Below are positions 33,497-43,284 of a DNA stretch of 64,000 bases, one piece after another; position 1 is the first letter of the stretch; the number at the start of each line of letters is the position of its first letter. Source of the stretch: Citrobacter sp. RHB25-C09 (GTDB lineage Bacteria; Pseudomonadota; Gammaproteobacteria; Enterobacterales; Enterobacteriaceae); assembly GCF_013836145.1 (NCBI RefSeq), contig NZ_CP057483.1, positions 1,612,001 through 1,676,000 on the forward strand, read 5' to 3'. The notes beneath the pieces are model-generated. The model saw nothing but the letters and a program-made list of their open reading frames with translations, was not told where the DNA came from and ran no database searches. Position numbers and translations under genes: made by a program.

Positions 33497-36400
33497 TTGA
33501 GCCAGGAATATACTGAAGACAAAGAAGTCACATTGACAAAGTTAAGCAGCGGGCGCCGACTTCTGGAGGCGTTGCTGATCCTTATTGCCCTTTTTGCCAT
33601 CTGGTTGATGGCAGCCTTGCTGAGCTTTAACCCTTCGGATCCGAGCTGGTCGCAAACGGCCTGGCATGAGCCTATCCATAATCTGGGTGGGGCGCCTGGC
33701 GCCTGGCTGGCGGATACCCTGTTCTTCATTTTCGGGGTGATGGCATACACCATACCAGTCATCATCATTGGCGGCTGTTGGTTTGCCTGGCGACATCAGG
33801 CGAGCGACGACTATGTCGATTATTTCGCCGTTTCCCTGCGGATCATCGGCGTGCTGGCCCTTATTCTTACCTCTTGCGGTCTGGCCGCGATCAACGCCGA
33901 TGATATCTGGTATTTCGCCTCCGGCGGGGTGATCGGTAGTCTGCTCAGTACCACATTGCAACCCTTACTTCGCAGCAGCGGTGGAACCATTACGCTGCTT
34001 TGCGTCTGGGCTGCTGGCCTGACGCTCTTTACCGGCTGGTCCTGGGTGACCATCGCCGAAAAGCTGGGCGGTTGGCTCCTTAATCTCTTAACCTTTGCCA
34101 GTAATCGTACCCGCCGTGACGACACGTGGGTGGAAGACGACGAATACGAAGATGACGAAGAGTACGAAGAAGCCGCCGATGGCGAGAAACGTGAATCCCG
34201 TCGGGCGCGTATTCTTCGCGGTGCGCTGGCGCGTCGTAAGCGGGTTGCCGAGAAGTTTATTAATCCACATGGTCGCCAGACCGATGCGGCGTTATTTTCC
34301 GGTAAACGAATGGATGATGACGATGTTGCGTACAGTGCGCACGATGTGGCGGCCGATCCTAACGATGTCCTGTTTTCCGGCCATCGCGCAACTCAGCCAG
34401 AATATGATGAATACGATCCGTTGCTGAGCGGCTATTCGGTGGCTGATCCTGTGGTAGCGCCTGTTACGGCAACGCAACCCTGGTCCGAGCAGGTCGATCC
34501 GCTACTGCAAACGTCAATCTCGCCTGAGGCTGAGCCTGTTCCGGTGCAACCTGCCGTTGAGTGGCAGTCAGTTCCTGGGCCGCAAACTGCGGAGCCGGTA
34601 ATTGCGCCAACGCCACATGGCTATGTGCCGCAACAGCAGCCTGTGCCTCCGCAGGAACCCGTTCGCGAGCAGCAGACGACATATCAGCCGAACTCCACGT
34701 TCCAGCAGCCGTCAGCATATCAACAACAACCTACCTTCCAACAGGCGCCAGAAGTTGAACAACCGCCTGTCGCAGAACCCGAACCGCCTGTGGAAGAGGT
34801 TAAACCGGTCCGTCCGCCGCTGTACTATTTTGAAGAAGTTGAGGCGCAGCGCGCGCGTGAGCGTGAGCAACTGGCGGCATGGTATCAACCGATTCCAGAG
34901 CCAGCCAAAGAGCCTGAACCGGTGAAGCCGTCGGTTTCCATGCCATCATCTGTTCCGCCTGTTGAAGCCGCAGCGATTGCACCTGTGGCCGCCAGTGTGA
35001 AAGATGCCACGTTAGCCGCCGGCAGTGCCGCTACCGCCCCGGTATTTAGTCTGGCCAATGACGGAATGCCACGCCCACAGGTGAAAGAGGGGATTGGTCC
35101 GCAGTTGCCGCGTCCAAACCGCGTACGCGTACCGACCCGTCGTGAGCTGGCATCATACGGGATAAAATTACCTTCTCAGCGTATGGCGGAAGAAAGAGCG
35201 CGCGAAGCGGGAATGCAGGAATCGCATTACAGCGATGATGAAATCGATGCGATGCAGCAGGATGAACTGGCCCGCCAGTTCGCGCAGTCGCAGCAAACTC
35301 GCTATGGCGAAGAATATCAGTCCGATGCGCCGCAGGTTGATGATGAGGACGCCGCTGCCGAAGCAGAGCTGGCGCGTCAGTTTGCCTCGTCGCAGCAGCA
35401 GCGCTATTCCGGTGAGCAGCCAACGGGCGCTAATCCTTTCTCGCTGGATGATTTCGACTTTTCACCGATGAAAACGCTGGTGGATGAAGGTCCGCATGAA
35501 CCTTTATTTACCCCAGGCGTGATGCCTGAACCGGTGCAACAGCCGCAGTACCAGCAGCCAGCACAGCCGGTGGCACCACAGCCGCACTATCAGCAGCCAC
35601 AACAGCCGGTAGCGCCGCCGCCGCAGCAACTTCAGCAGCAACAGCCGGTAGCGCCGCCGCCGCAGGAAATTCTGATCCATCCGCTGCTGATGCGTAACGG
35701 CGACAGCCGTCCGCTGCAAAAACCGACGACGCCGCTGCCTTCTTTGGATCTGTTAACGCCACCGCCGAGCGAAGTCGAACCCGTTGATACCTTCGCGCTT
35801 GAGCAAATGGCGCGTCTGGTGGAAGCTCGTCTGGCTGATTTCCGTATCAAAGCGGACGTGGTGAACTACTCTCCTGGCCCGGTTATCACGCGTTTTGAGC
35901 TGAATCTGGCGCCGGGCGTGAAGGCTGCGCGCATTTCCAACCTCTCGCGTGACCTGGCGCGTTCACTTTCGACCATTGCGGTGCGCGTGGTGGAAGTGAT
36001 TCCTGGCAAACCTTATGTTGGACTGGAACTGCCGAATAAAAAGCGCCAGACCGTATATCTGCGTGAAGTTCTGGATAACGCGAAGTTCCGCGATAATCCG
36101 TCGCCGCTGACTGTGGTACTGGGTAAAGATATCGCCGGCGATCCTGTCGTGGCCGATCTCGCGAAAATGCCTCACCTGCTGGTAGCGGGTACCACGGGTT
36201 CCGGTAAATCGGTCGGTGTAAACGCCATGATCCTCAGCATGCTCTATAAAGCGCAGCCGGAAGACGTTCGTTTCATCATGATCGACCCGAAAATGCTGGA
36301 GCTGTCGGTTTACGAAGGTATTCCACATCTGCTGACGGAAGTCGTGACGGATATGAAAGACGCCGCCAACGCTCTGCGCTGGAGCGTGAATGAGATGGAG

Positions 36401-37207
36401 CGCCGCTATAAGCTGATGTCCGCGCTCGGCGTGCGCAATCTTGCCGGTTACAACGAGAAAATTGCCGAAGCGGCACGCATGGGACGTCCGATTCCGGATC
36501 CGTACTGGAAGCCGGGCGATAGCATGGATGCCCAGCATCCGGTGCTGGAAAAACTGCCATATATCGTGGTGCTGGTGGATGAATTCGCCGACCTGATGAT
36601 GACCGTTGGTAAGAAAGTGGAGGAGCTGATTGCCCGACTGGCGCAGAAAGCGCGTGCGGCAGGTATCCACCTCGTCCTGGCAACGCAGCGTCCTTCTGTT
36701 GACGTCATTACCGGGCTTATCAAAGCTAACATACCGACGCGTATTGCCTTTACGGTATCCAGTAAGATTGACTCACGCACTATCCTCGACCAGGGCGGCG
36801 CAGAGTCGTTACTTGGCATGGGGGATATGCTCTATTCCGGGCCGAACTCCACCATGCCCGTGCGCGTTCACGGCGCGTTTGTTCGCGATCAGGAAGTCCA
36901 CGCTGTGGTTCAGGACTGGAAGGCGCGCGGACGTCCGCAATACGTTGATGGCATCACCTCCGAAAGTGAAAGTGAAGGCGGCGGCGGTGGCTTTGACGGC
37001 GGCGAAGAGTTAGATCCCTTATTCGATCAGGCCGTCAATTTTGTGACCGAGAAGCGCAAGGCATCAATCTCTGGCGTACAGCGCCAGTTCCGTATCGGTT
37101 ATAACCGCGCGGCGCGGATCATTGAACAGATGGAAGCGCAGGGGATTGTCAGCGAGCAGGGCCATAACGGCAATCGTGAAGTGCTGGCGCCCCCGCCATT
37201 TGAATAA
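33497..37207 (+). CDS. ftsK: DNA translocase FtsK
   Basis: 1236-residue division and chromosome-segregation protein. The start is the TTG at 33497 (SQEYTEDKEVTLTKL), with ctggagag before it, as in E. coli. Four membrane helices (about 20-200) are followed by an acidic stretch. Next comes a long Pro/Gln-rich linker (about 330-770), with QPVAPPPQ repeats near 35560-35670. The motor domain has Walker A VAGTTGSGKSVGVNAM and Walker B VVLVDEFADLM, and the gamma domain that reads KOPS is at the end (SGVQRQFRIGYNRAARIIEQ). The linker is shorter than in K-12 (1329 residues in total), which is the usual variable part. It moves DNA toward dif and activates XerCD. Confidence 0.97.
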   Translation: MSQEYTEDKEVTLTKLSSGRRLLEALLILIALFAIWLMAALLSFNPSDPSWSQTAWHEPIHNLGGAPGAWLADTLFFIFGVMAYTIPVIIIGGCWFAWRHQASDDYVDYFAVSLRIIGVLALILTSCGLAAINADDIWYFASGGVIGSLLSTTLQPLLRSSGGTITLLCVWAAGLTLFTGWSWVTIAEKLGGWLLNLLTFASNRTRRDDTWVEDDEYEDDEEYEEAADGEKRESRRARILRGALARRKRVAEKFINPHGRQTDAALFSGKRMDDDDVAYSAHDVAADPNDVLFSGHRATQPEYDEYDPLLSGYSVADPVVAPVTATQPWSEQVDPLLQTSISPEAEPVPVQPAVEWQSVPGPQTAEPVIAPTPHGYVPQQQPVPPQEPVREQQTTYQPNSTFQQPSAYQQQPTFQQAPEVEQPPVAEPEPPVEEVKPVRPPLYYFEEVEAQRAREREQLAAWYQPIPEPAKEPEPVKPSVSMPSSVPPVEAAAIAPVAASVKDATLAAGSAATAPVFSLANDGMPRPQVKEGIGPQLPRPNRVRVPTRRELASYGIKLPSQRMAEERAREAGMQESHYSDDEIDAMQQDELARQFAQSQQTRYGEEYQSDAPQVDDEDAAAEAELARQFASSQQQRYSGEQPTGANPFSLDDFDFSPMKTLVDEGPHEPLFTPGVMPEPVQQPQYQQPAQPVAPQPHYQQPQQPVAPPPQQLQQQQPVAPPPQEILIHPLLMRNGDSRPLQKPTTPLPSLDLLTPPPSEVEPVDTFALEQMARLVEARLADFRIKADVVNYSPGPVITRFELNLAPGVKAARISNLSRDLARSLSTIAVRVVEVIPGKPYVGLELPNKKRQTVYLREVLDNAKFRDNPSPLTVVLGKDIAGDPVVADLAKMPHLLVAGTTGSGKSVGVNAMILSMLYKAQPEDVRFIMIDPKMLELSVYEGIPHLLTEVVTDMKDAANALRWSVNEMERRYKLMSALGVRNLAGYNEKIAEAARMGRPIPDPYWKPGDSMDAQHPVLEKLPYIVVLVDEFADLMMTVGKKVEELIARLAQKARAAGIHLVLATQRPSVDVITGLIKANIPTRIAFTVSSKIDSRTILDQGGAESLLGMGDMLYSGPNSTMPVRVHGAFVRDQEVHAVVQDWKARGRPQYVDGITSESESEGGGGGFDGGEELDPLFDQAVNFVTEKRKASISGVQRQFRIGYNRAARIIEQMEAQGIVSEQGHNGNREVLAPPPFE

Positions 37208-37211
37208 ACAC

Positions 37212-37243
37212 CCAGGCCGGATCGAGCGCCAGCCGCCATCCGG
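37212..37243. repeat. REP-like element between ftsK and lolA
   Basis: aggccggatcgagcg and gccgccatccggt form a REP-like unit within the short ftsK-lolA gap. Confidence 0.55.
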
Positions 37244-37259
37244 TAAAATAGGAATAGCA

Positions 37260-37871
37260 ATGAAGAAAATCGCCATCACCTGTGCATTACTCTCAGGGTT
37301 TGTTGTAAGCAGCGTTTGGGCGGATGCCGCCAGCGATCTGAAAAGTCGACTGGATAAGGTCAGTAGCTTCCATGCCAGCTTCACTCAGAAAGTCACAGAT
37401 GGCAGCGGTGCTGCTGTGCAGGAAGGTCAGGGAGATTTGTGGGTTAAGCGTCCGAACCTGTTTAACTGGCACATGACCCAGCCTGATGAAAGTATTCTGG
37501 TCTCTGATGGGAAGACGCTTTGGTTCTTCAACCCGTTTGTCGAACAGGCAACGGCGACCTGGTTGAAAGACGCAACCGGGAACACACCATTTATGCTGAT
37601 TGCCCGTAACCAGTCCAGCGACTGGCAACAATACAATATTAAGCAAAACGGTGATGATTTCGTACTGACGCCGAAAACCAGCAACGGTAACCTGAAACAG
37701 TTCACCATCAACGTGGGCCGCGACGGGACGATTCATCAATTCAGCGCCGTTGAACAGGACGACCAGCGCAGCAGCTATCAGTTGAAATCTCAGCAGAATG
37801 GCGCGGTCGAAGCATCAAAATTCACCTTTACACCACCGCAGGGCGTAACGGTAGACGATCAACGTAAGTAG
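37260..37871 (+). CDS. lolA: Outer-membrane lipoprotein carrier protein LolA
   Basis: 203-residue periplasmic chaperone that takes lipoproteins from LolCDE to LolB. The ATG at 37260 (MKKIAITCALLSGFVVSSVWA) opens a Sec signal peptide cut after residue 21, giving mature DAASDLKSRLDKVSSF. The hydrophobic-cavity protein matches E. coli LolA almost throughout. A longer frame that starts inside ftsK is not used. rarA follows after 8 bases. Confidence 0.97.
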   Translation: MKKIAITCALLSGFVVSSVWADAASDLKSRLDKVSSFHASFTQKVTDGSGAAVQEGQGDLWVKRPNLFNWHMTQPDESILVSDGKTLWFFNPFVEQATATWLKDATGNTPFMLIARNQSSDWQQYNIKQNGDDFVLTPKTSNGNLKQFTINVGRDGTIHQFSAVEQDDQRSSYQLKSQQNGAVEASKFTFTPPQGVTVDDQRK

Positions 37872-37879
37872 AGGCGTGA

Positions 37880-39223
37880 GTGAGCAATCTGTCGCTCGAT
37901 TTTTCGGATAACACCTTTCAGCCACTGGCCGCGCGGATGCGGCCAGAAAATTTAGCGCAGTATATTGGTCAGCAGCATCTGCTGGCCGCAGGTAAGCCAT
38001 TGCCGCGCGCTATTGAAGCCGGACATCTGCACTCCATGATTTTATGGGGGCCGCCAGGCACCGGTAAAACCACCCTTGCCGAAGTGATTGCCCGCTATGC
38101 GAATGCCGACGTCGAGCGGATTTCTGCGGTAACTTCCGGTGTGAAAGAGATCCGCGAAGCGATAGAGCGCGCTCGCCAGAATCGTAACGCCGGGCGGCGT
38201 ACCATCCTGTTTGTCGACGAAGTGCATCGCTTTAATAAAAGCCAACAGGATGCGTTCTTACCGCACATTGAGGACGGCACGATTACCTTTATCGGGGCAA
38301 CCACCGAAAACCCGTCATTTGAATTGAACTCAGCGCTGTTATCGCGGGCGCGCGTCTATTTGCTCAAATCGTTGACCACCGACGACATCGAGCATGTTCT
38401 CCGCCAGGCAATGGAAGACAAGGCGCGTGGCTACGGGGGTCAGGATATCGTCTTACCGGATGAAACCTGTAAAGCCATTGCTGAGCTGGTCAACGGTGAT
38501 GCGCGCCGGGCGCTAAATACCCTGGAAATGATGGCTGACATGGCGGAAGTGGATGACAGCGGAAAACGCGTCCTTTTGCCTGCCTTGCTGACCGAAATTG
38601 CCGGAGAGCGCAGCGCGCGCTTCGACAATAAGGGTGACCGTTTTTACGATCTCATCTCCGCGCTGCATAAGTCGGTGCGCGGCAGCGCGCCGGATGCGGC
38701 ACTGTACTGGTATGCGAGGATTATCACTGCAGGCGGCGATCCGCTGTATGTTGCACGCCGCTGCCTGGCTATTGCTTCGGAAGATGTTGGCAACGCCGAT
38801 CCGCGCGCCATGCAGGTTGCTATTTCCGCCTGGGACTGTTTTACCCGAGTGGGGCCAGCGGAAGGGGAGCGGGCTATTGCGCAGGCGATTGTTTACCTTG
38901 CCTGCGCGCCGAAGAGTAATGCGGTCTATACTGCCTTTAAAGCGGCGCTGTCCGATGCACGTGAGCGCCCCGATTATGACGTCCCGGTTCATCTGCGCAA
39001 TGCGCCAACCAAATTGATGAAAGAAATGGGTTACGGGCAGGAATATCGTTACGCCCATGATGAACCGAATGCTTACGCTGCCGGAGAAGAATATTTCCCG
39101 CAGGAGATGGCACAAACGCGCTATTATCACCCCACCAACAGAGGTCTTGAGGGCAAGATTGGCGAAAAGCTCGCCTGGCTCGCCGGACAGGATCAAAATA
39201 GCCCTATAAAACGCTACCGTTAG
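37880..39223 (+). CDS. rarA: Replication-associated recombination protein RarA (MgsA)
   Basis: 447-residue AAA+ ATPase of the WRNIP1/Mgs1 family that acts at stalled replication forks. It begins at GTG (37880). Walker A is WGPPGTGKTTLAEV, Walker B FVDEVHRFNKSQQD, and sensor 1 is IGATTENPSFELN. The C-terminal part forms the tetramer. It follows lolA by 8 bases, so lolA-rarA are coupled. Length equals E. coli. Confidence 0.97.
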   Translation: MSNLSLDFSDNTFQPLAARMRPENLAQYIGQQHLLAAGKPLPRAIEAGHLHSMILWGPPGTGKTTLAEVIARYANADVERISAVTSGVKEIREAIERARQNRNAGRRTILFVDEVHRFNKSQQDAFLPHIEDGTITFIGATTENPSFELNSALLSRARVYLLKSLTTDDIEHVLRQAMEDKARGYGGQDIVLPDETCKAIAELVNGDARRALNTLEMMADMAEVDDSGKRVLLPALLTEIAGERSARFDNKGDRFYDLISALHKSVRGSAPDAALYWYARIITAGGDPLYVARRCLAIASEDVGNADPRAMQVAISAWDCFTRVGPAEGERAIAQAIVYLACAPKSNAVYTAFKAALSDARERPDYDVPVHLRNAPTKLMKEMGYGQEYRYAHDEPNAYAAGEEYFPQEMAQTRYYHPTNRGLEGKIGEKLAWLAGQDQNSPIKRYR

Positions 39224-39314
39224 TGCAGGCGTTGCGGTAATGTTGGCAGTGTTCCCTGTGGCCGCAGGCTGTGGTCACATTTTCCCTTTTTAATTCGATA
39301 AGCACAGGATAAGC

Positions 39315-40607
39315 ATGCTCGATCCCAATCTGCTGCGTAATGAGCCAGACGCAGTCGCTGAAAAACTGGCACGCCGGGGCTTTAAGCTGGATGTAGATAA
39401 GCTACGCGCTCTTGAAGAGCGTCGTAAAGTTTTGCAGGTCAATACTGAAAACCTGCAGGCAGAGCGTAACTCTCGATCGAAATCCATCGGCCAGGCAAAA
39501 GCGCGCGGGGAAGATATCGAGCCTTTACGTCTGGAAGTGAACAAGCTGGGTGAAGAGCTGGATGCCGCGAAAGCTGAGCTGGATGTTTTACAGGCTGAGA
39601 TTCGCGATATTGCCCTGACCATTCCGAACCTGCCTGCCGACGAAGTGCCAGTCGGTAAAGACGAGAACGATAACATCGAAGTCAGCCGCTGGGGTACCCC
39701 GCGTGAATTTGATTTCGAGGTTCGCGACCACGTCACCCTTGGCGAAATGCATTCCGGTCTGGACTTTGCCGCCGCCGTGAAGCTGACGGGTTCTCGCTTC
39801 GTCGTCATGAAAGGGCAGATTGCCCGTATGCACCGTGCGCTCTCCCAGTTCATGCTGGATCTGCATACCGAGCAGCATGGCTACAGCGAAAATTACGTCC
39901 CATACCTGGTTAACCACGACACGCTGTACGGTACCGGACAACTGCCGAAATTTGCCGGCGATCTGTTCCATACGCGTCCGCTGGAAGAAGAGGCCGACAG
40001 CAGCAACTATGCGCTGATTCCGACCGCTGAAGTGCCGCTGACCAACCTCGTTCGTGATGAAATCATCGACGAAGATCAACTGCCGATTAAAATGACCGCG
40101 CATACGCCGTGCTTCCGCTCTGAAGCGGGCTCTTACGGTCGTGATACCCGCGGTTTGATCCGTATGCACCAGTTCGATAAAGTCGAAATGGTCCAGATCG
40201 TTCGTCCTGAAGATTCGATGGCGGCGCTGGAAGAAATGACGGGCCATGCGGAAAAAGTACTGCAACTGCTCGGTCTGCCGTATCGTAAAATTATTCTTTG
40301 TACCGGTGATATGGGCTTCGGCGCATGCAAAACCTACGATCTGGAAGTGTGGGTCCCGGCGCAGAATACCTATCGCGAGATCTCTTCCTGCTCTAACGTC
40401 TGGGATTTCCAGGCGCGCCGGATGCAGGCTCGCTGCCGCAGCAAGTCCGACAAAAAGACCCGCCTGGTTCATACTCTGAACGGCTCCGGTCTGGCAGTAG
40501 GTCGTACTCTGGTTGCAGTGATGGAAAACTACCAGCAGGCCGATGGCCGCATCGAAGTGCCGGAAGTCCTGCGTCCGTATATGAACGGACTGGAATATAT
40601 CGGCTAA
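39315..40607 (+). CDS. serS: Seryl-tRNA synthetase
   Basis: 430-residue class II synthetase that charges tRNA-Ser (including serW in this window) and tRNA-Sec. The N-terminal coiled coil (about 30-100, for example NTENLQAERNSRSK) holds the tRNA long arm. Class II motifs 2 (TPCFRSEAGSYGRDTRGLIR) and 3 (LNGSGLAVGRTLVAVMENYQ) are complete. Length equals E. coli. Confidence 0.98.
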   Translation: MLDPNLLRNEPDAVAEKLARRGFKLDVDKLRALEERRKVLQVNTENLQAERNSRSKSIGQAKARGEDIEPLRLEVNKLGEELDAAKAELDVLQAEIRDIALTIPNLPADEVPVGKDENDNIEVSRWGTPREFDFEVRDHVTLGEMHSGLDFAAAVKLTGSRFVVMKGQIARMHRALSQFMLDLHTEQHGYSENYVPYLVNHDTLYGTGQLPKFAGDLFHTRPLEEEADSSNYALIPTAEVPLTNLVRDEIIDEDQLPIKMTAHTPCFRSEAGSYGRDTRGLIRMHQFDKVEMVQIVRPEDSMAALEEMTGHAEKVLQLLGLPYRKIILCTGDMGFGACKTYDLEVWVPAQNTYREISSCSNVWDFQARRMQARCRSKSDKKTRLVHTLNGSGLAVGRTLVAVMENYQQADGRIEVPEVLRPYMNGLEYIG

Positions 40608-40627
40608 TTCTGGCTTTTTCTTTTCTT

Positions 40628-40654
40628 AAAAGCGCCCTTTGGGGCGCTTTTTTT
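40628..40654 (+). terminator. Terminator of serS
   Basis: aaaagcgccc pairs with ggggcgctttt and continues into a T-run. Confidence 0.95.
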
Positions 40655-40662
40655 ATGCCTGC

Positions 40663-40676
40663 TTGACGTCGGACAA
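40663..40676 (+). promoter_or_regulatory. FNR-like site of dmsABC
   Basis: TTGACGTCGGACAA matches the FNR consensus in most positions of each half. It lies at the place of the E. coli dmsA FNR site (TTGATACCGAACAA), upstream of a NarL-type repeat. Confidence 0.6.
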
Positions 40677-40683
40677 TAACCGT

Positions 40684-40699
40684 TACCCCCTAAGGGGTA
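40684..40699. promoter_or_regulatory. NarL/NarP 7-2-7 site of dmsABC
   Basis: Two facing heptamers, TACCCCC and AGGGGTA, are separated by two bases, the arrangement NarL prefers. It lies just downstream of the FNR-like site, where nitrate-dependent repression of dms would act. Confidence 0.65.
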
Positions 40700-40829
40700 A
40701 TATTACCTTCGAATGAAACTCAACATCCTGGGCTGTGATTCAGCCTGTTCGCTATACGTCGTTATGTTACTACTCAAAAAATAAAACCCGTCTTTGCCTT
40801 ATTACTGTAAGCATGCAGAGTGAGCCTTT

Positions 40830-43274
40830 ATGAAAACTAAGATCCCCGATGCCGTACTGGCAGCAGAGGTGAGTCGTCGCGGTTTAGTCAAATCGACGGC
40901 GATCGGCGGTCTGGCTATGGCCAGCAGCGCGTTTACCCTGCCATTTACCCGAATCGCGAATGCCGCAGAGGCGATGAACCCAGCGGCCGCCAACGAAAAA
41001 GTGATCTGGAGCGCATGTACCGTTAACTGCGGCAGTCGCTGTCCACTGCGGATGCACGTTGTTGATGGCGAAATTAAGTACGTTGAAACCGATAACACCG
41101 GCGAAGATAACTACGATGGCCTTCACCAGGTACGCGCTTGTCTTCGTGGACGCTCAATGCGTCGTCGCGTCTATAACCCGGATCGTCTGAAGTACCCGAT
41201 GAAACGCGTCGGCAAGCGCGGAGAGGGGAAATTCGAACGCATCAGCTGGGACGAAGCTTACGATATCATCGCCAGCAATATGCAACGCTTAATCAAAGAT
41301 TTCGGCAACGAATCTATCTATCTGAACTATGGCACCGGTACGTTAGGCGGTACGTTAACTCGCTCATGGCCGCCGGGTAAAACGCTGGTTGCACGTCTGA
41401 TGAACTGCTGTGGCGGCTATCTTAACCACTATGGCGACTACTCTTCCGCACAGATTGCCGCAGGGTTGAATTACACCTACGGTGGTTGGGCTGATGGTAA
41501 CAGCCCGTCTGATATCGAAAACAGTAAGTTGGTGGTGCTGTTTGGCAACAATCCCGGTGAAACGCGGATGAGCGGCGGCGGGGTGACCTATTACCTGGAG
41601 CAGGCGCGGCAAAAATCCAGGGCGCGTATGATCATTATCGACCCGCGTTATACCGATACTGGGGCAGGTCGTGAAGATGAGTGGATCCCGATCCGTCCGG
41701 GTACCGATGCGGCGTTAGTCAATGCGCTCGCGTACGTTCTGATTACCGAAAATTTGGTCGACCAACCGTTCCTTGATAAATATTGCGTCGGATACGACGA
41801 GAAGACGCTGCCCGCCAGTGCGCCAAAAAACGGCCATTATAAAGCCTACATTCTGGGCGAAGGGAAAGACGGTACGCCGAAGACGCCAGAATGGGCTGCG
41901 CAGATTACCGGTATTCTCGCAGAACGCATTATCAAACTGGCACGCGAAATCGGTAGTGCCAAACCGGCTTACATCAGCCAGGGGTGGGGACCACAGCGTC
42001 ATGCGAACGGTGAAATCGCAACCCGTGCTATTTCCATGCTGGCGATCCTGACCGGAAATGTAGGGATTAATGGCGGGAACAGCGGCGCGCGCGAAGGTTC
42101 TTACTCTTTGCCTTTTGAACGCATGCCAACGCTGGAAAATCCGGTTGAAACCAGTATCTCCATGTTTATGTGGACTGACGCCATTGAGCGCGGCCCGGAA
42201 ATGACCGCGCTTCGCGATGGTGTGCGTGGGAAAGATAAGCTGGATGTACCGATTAAGATGATCTGGAACTACGCGGGTAACTGCCTGATTAACCAGCATT
42301 CTGAAATCAATCGTACCCATGAAATCCTCCAGGATGATAAGAAGTGCGAAATGATTGTGGTCATCGACTGCCATATGACTTCATCGGCAAAATATGCCGA
42401 TATCCTGTTGCCAGACTGCACCGCGTCTGAGCAGATGGATTTCGCACTGGATGCCTCCTGCGGCAATATGTCCTATGTGATTTTCAACGATCGCGCAATC
42501 AAACCCTATTTTGAATGTAAGACCATCTATGAAATGACCAGCGATCTGGCGAAGCGCCTTGGGGTTGAGCAGCAGTTCACCGAAGGACGGACTCAGGAAG
42601 AGTGGATGCGTCATCTGTATGAGCAATCACGCAAAGCGATACCGGAACTGCCAACCTTTGAAGAGTTCCGCAAGCAGGGGATCTTTAAAAAGCGCGATCC
42701 GGAAGGGCATCACGTTGCGTACAAGGCGTTCCGTGAAGATCCGCAGGCCAATCCGCTGACCACACCGTCAGGAAAAATCGAAATCTACTCACAGGCGCTG
42801 GCAGACATCGCGGCGAGCTGGGAGCTACCCGAGGGCGATGTGATCGATCCGTTACCGATCTACACGCCGGGTTTTGAGAGTTATAACGACCCGCTGACCA
42901 GAGATTACCCGCTGCAGTTGACCGGCTTTCACTATAAATCCCGCGTTCACTCCACCTACGGCAACGTTGACGTCCTGAAAGCCGCCTGCCGCCAGGAAAT
43001 GTGGATTAACCCGCTTGATGCGCAAAAACGGGGTATCAGCAATGGCGACAAAGTCCGCATCTTTAACGGCCGCGGTGAACTGCATATCGAGGCGAAAGTC
43101 ACGCCACGTATGATGCCAGGCGTGGTGGCATTAGGAGAAGGGGCCTGGTATGACCCGGATTTGAAACGCATCGACCAGGGCGGCTGTATTAACGTTCTGA
43201 CCACGCAGCGTCCGTCTCCGCTTGCCAAGGGGAACCCATCACATACGAACCTTGTTCAGGTTGAGAAGGTGTAA
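40830..43274 (+). CDS. dmsA: Dimethyl sulfoxide reductase, catalytic subunit A
   Basis: 814-residue molybdopterin (bis-MGD) enzyme that reduces DMSO and trimethylamine N-oxide as terminal acceptors in anaerobic respiration. The twin-arginine signal is SRRGLVKSTAIGGLAM, cut after about residue 45. Cysteines in SACTVNCGSRCPL plus RACLRG form the [4Fe-4S] site. GGYLNHYGDYSSAQ carries the Ser that binds Mo in this family. Length equals E. coli DmsA. dmsB and dmsC follow at once. Confidence 0.98.
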   Translation: MKTKIPDAVLAAEVSRRGLVKSTAIGGLAMASSAFTLPFTRIANAAEAMNPAAANEKVIWSACTVNCGSRCPLRMHVVDGEIKYVETDNTGEDNYDGLHQVRACLRGRSMRRRVYNPDRLKYPMKRVGKRGEGKFERISWDEAYDIIASNMQRLIKDFGNESIYLNYGTGTLGGTLTRSWPPGKTLVARLMNCCGGYLNHYGDYSSAQIAAGLNYTYGGWADGNSPSDIENSKLVVLFGNNPGETRMSGGGVTYYLEQARQKSRARMIIIDPRYTDTGAGREDEWIPIRPGTDAALVNALAYVLITENLVDQPFLDKYCVGYDEKTLPASAPKNGHYKAYILGEGKDGTPKTPEWAAQITGILAERIIKLAREIGSAKPAYISQGWGPQRHANGEIATRAISMLAILTGNVGINGGNSGAREGSYSLPFERMPTLENPVETSISMFMWTDAIERGPEMTALRDGVRGKDKLDVPIKMIWNYAGNCLINQHSEINRTHEILQDDKKCEMIVVIDCHMTSSAKYADILLPDCTASEQMDFALDASCGNMSYVIFNDRAIKPYFECKTIYEMTSDLAKRLGVEQQFTEGRTQEEWMRHLYEQSRKAIPELPTFEEFRKQGIFKKRDPEGHHVAYKAFREDPQANPLTTPSGKIEIYSQALADIAASWELPEGDVIDPLPIYTPGFESYNDPLTRDYPLQLTGFHYKSRVHSTYGNVDVLKAACRQEMWINPLDAQKRGISNGDKVRIFNGRGELHIEAKVTPRMMPGVVALGEGAWYDPDLKRIDQGGCINVLTTQRPSPLAKGNPSHTNLVQVEKV

Positions 43275-43284
43275 GGAGTAACCG

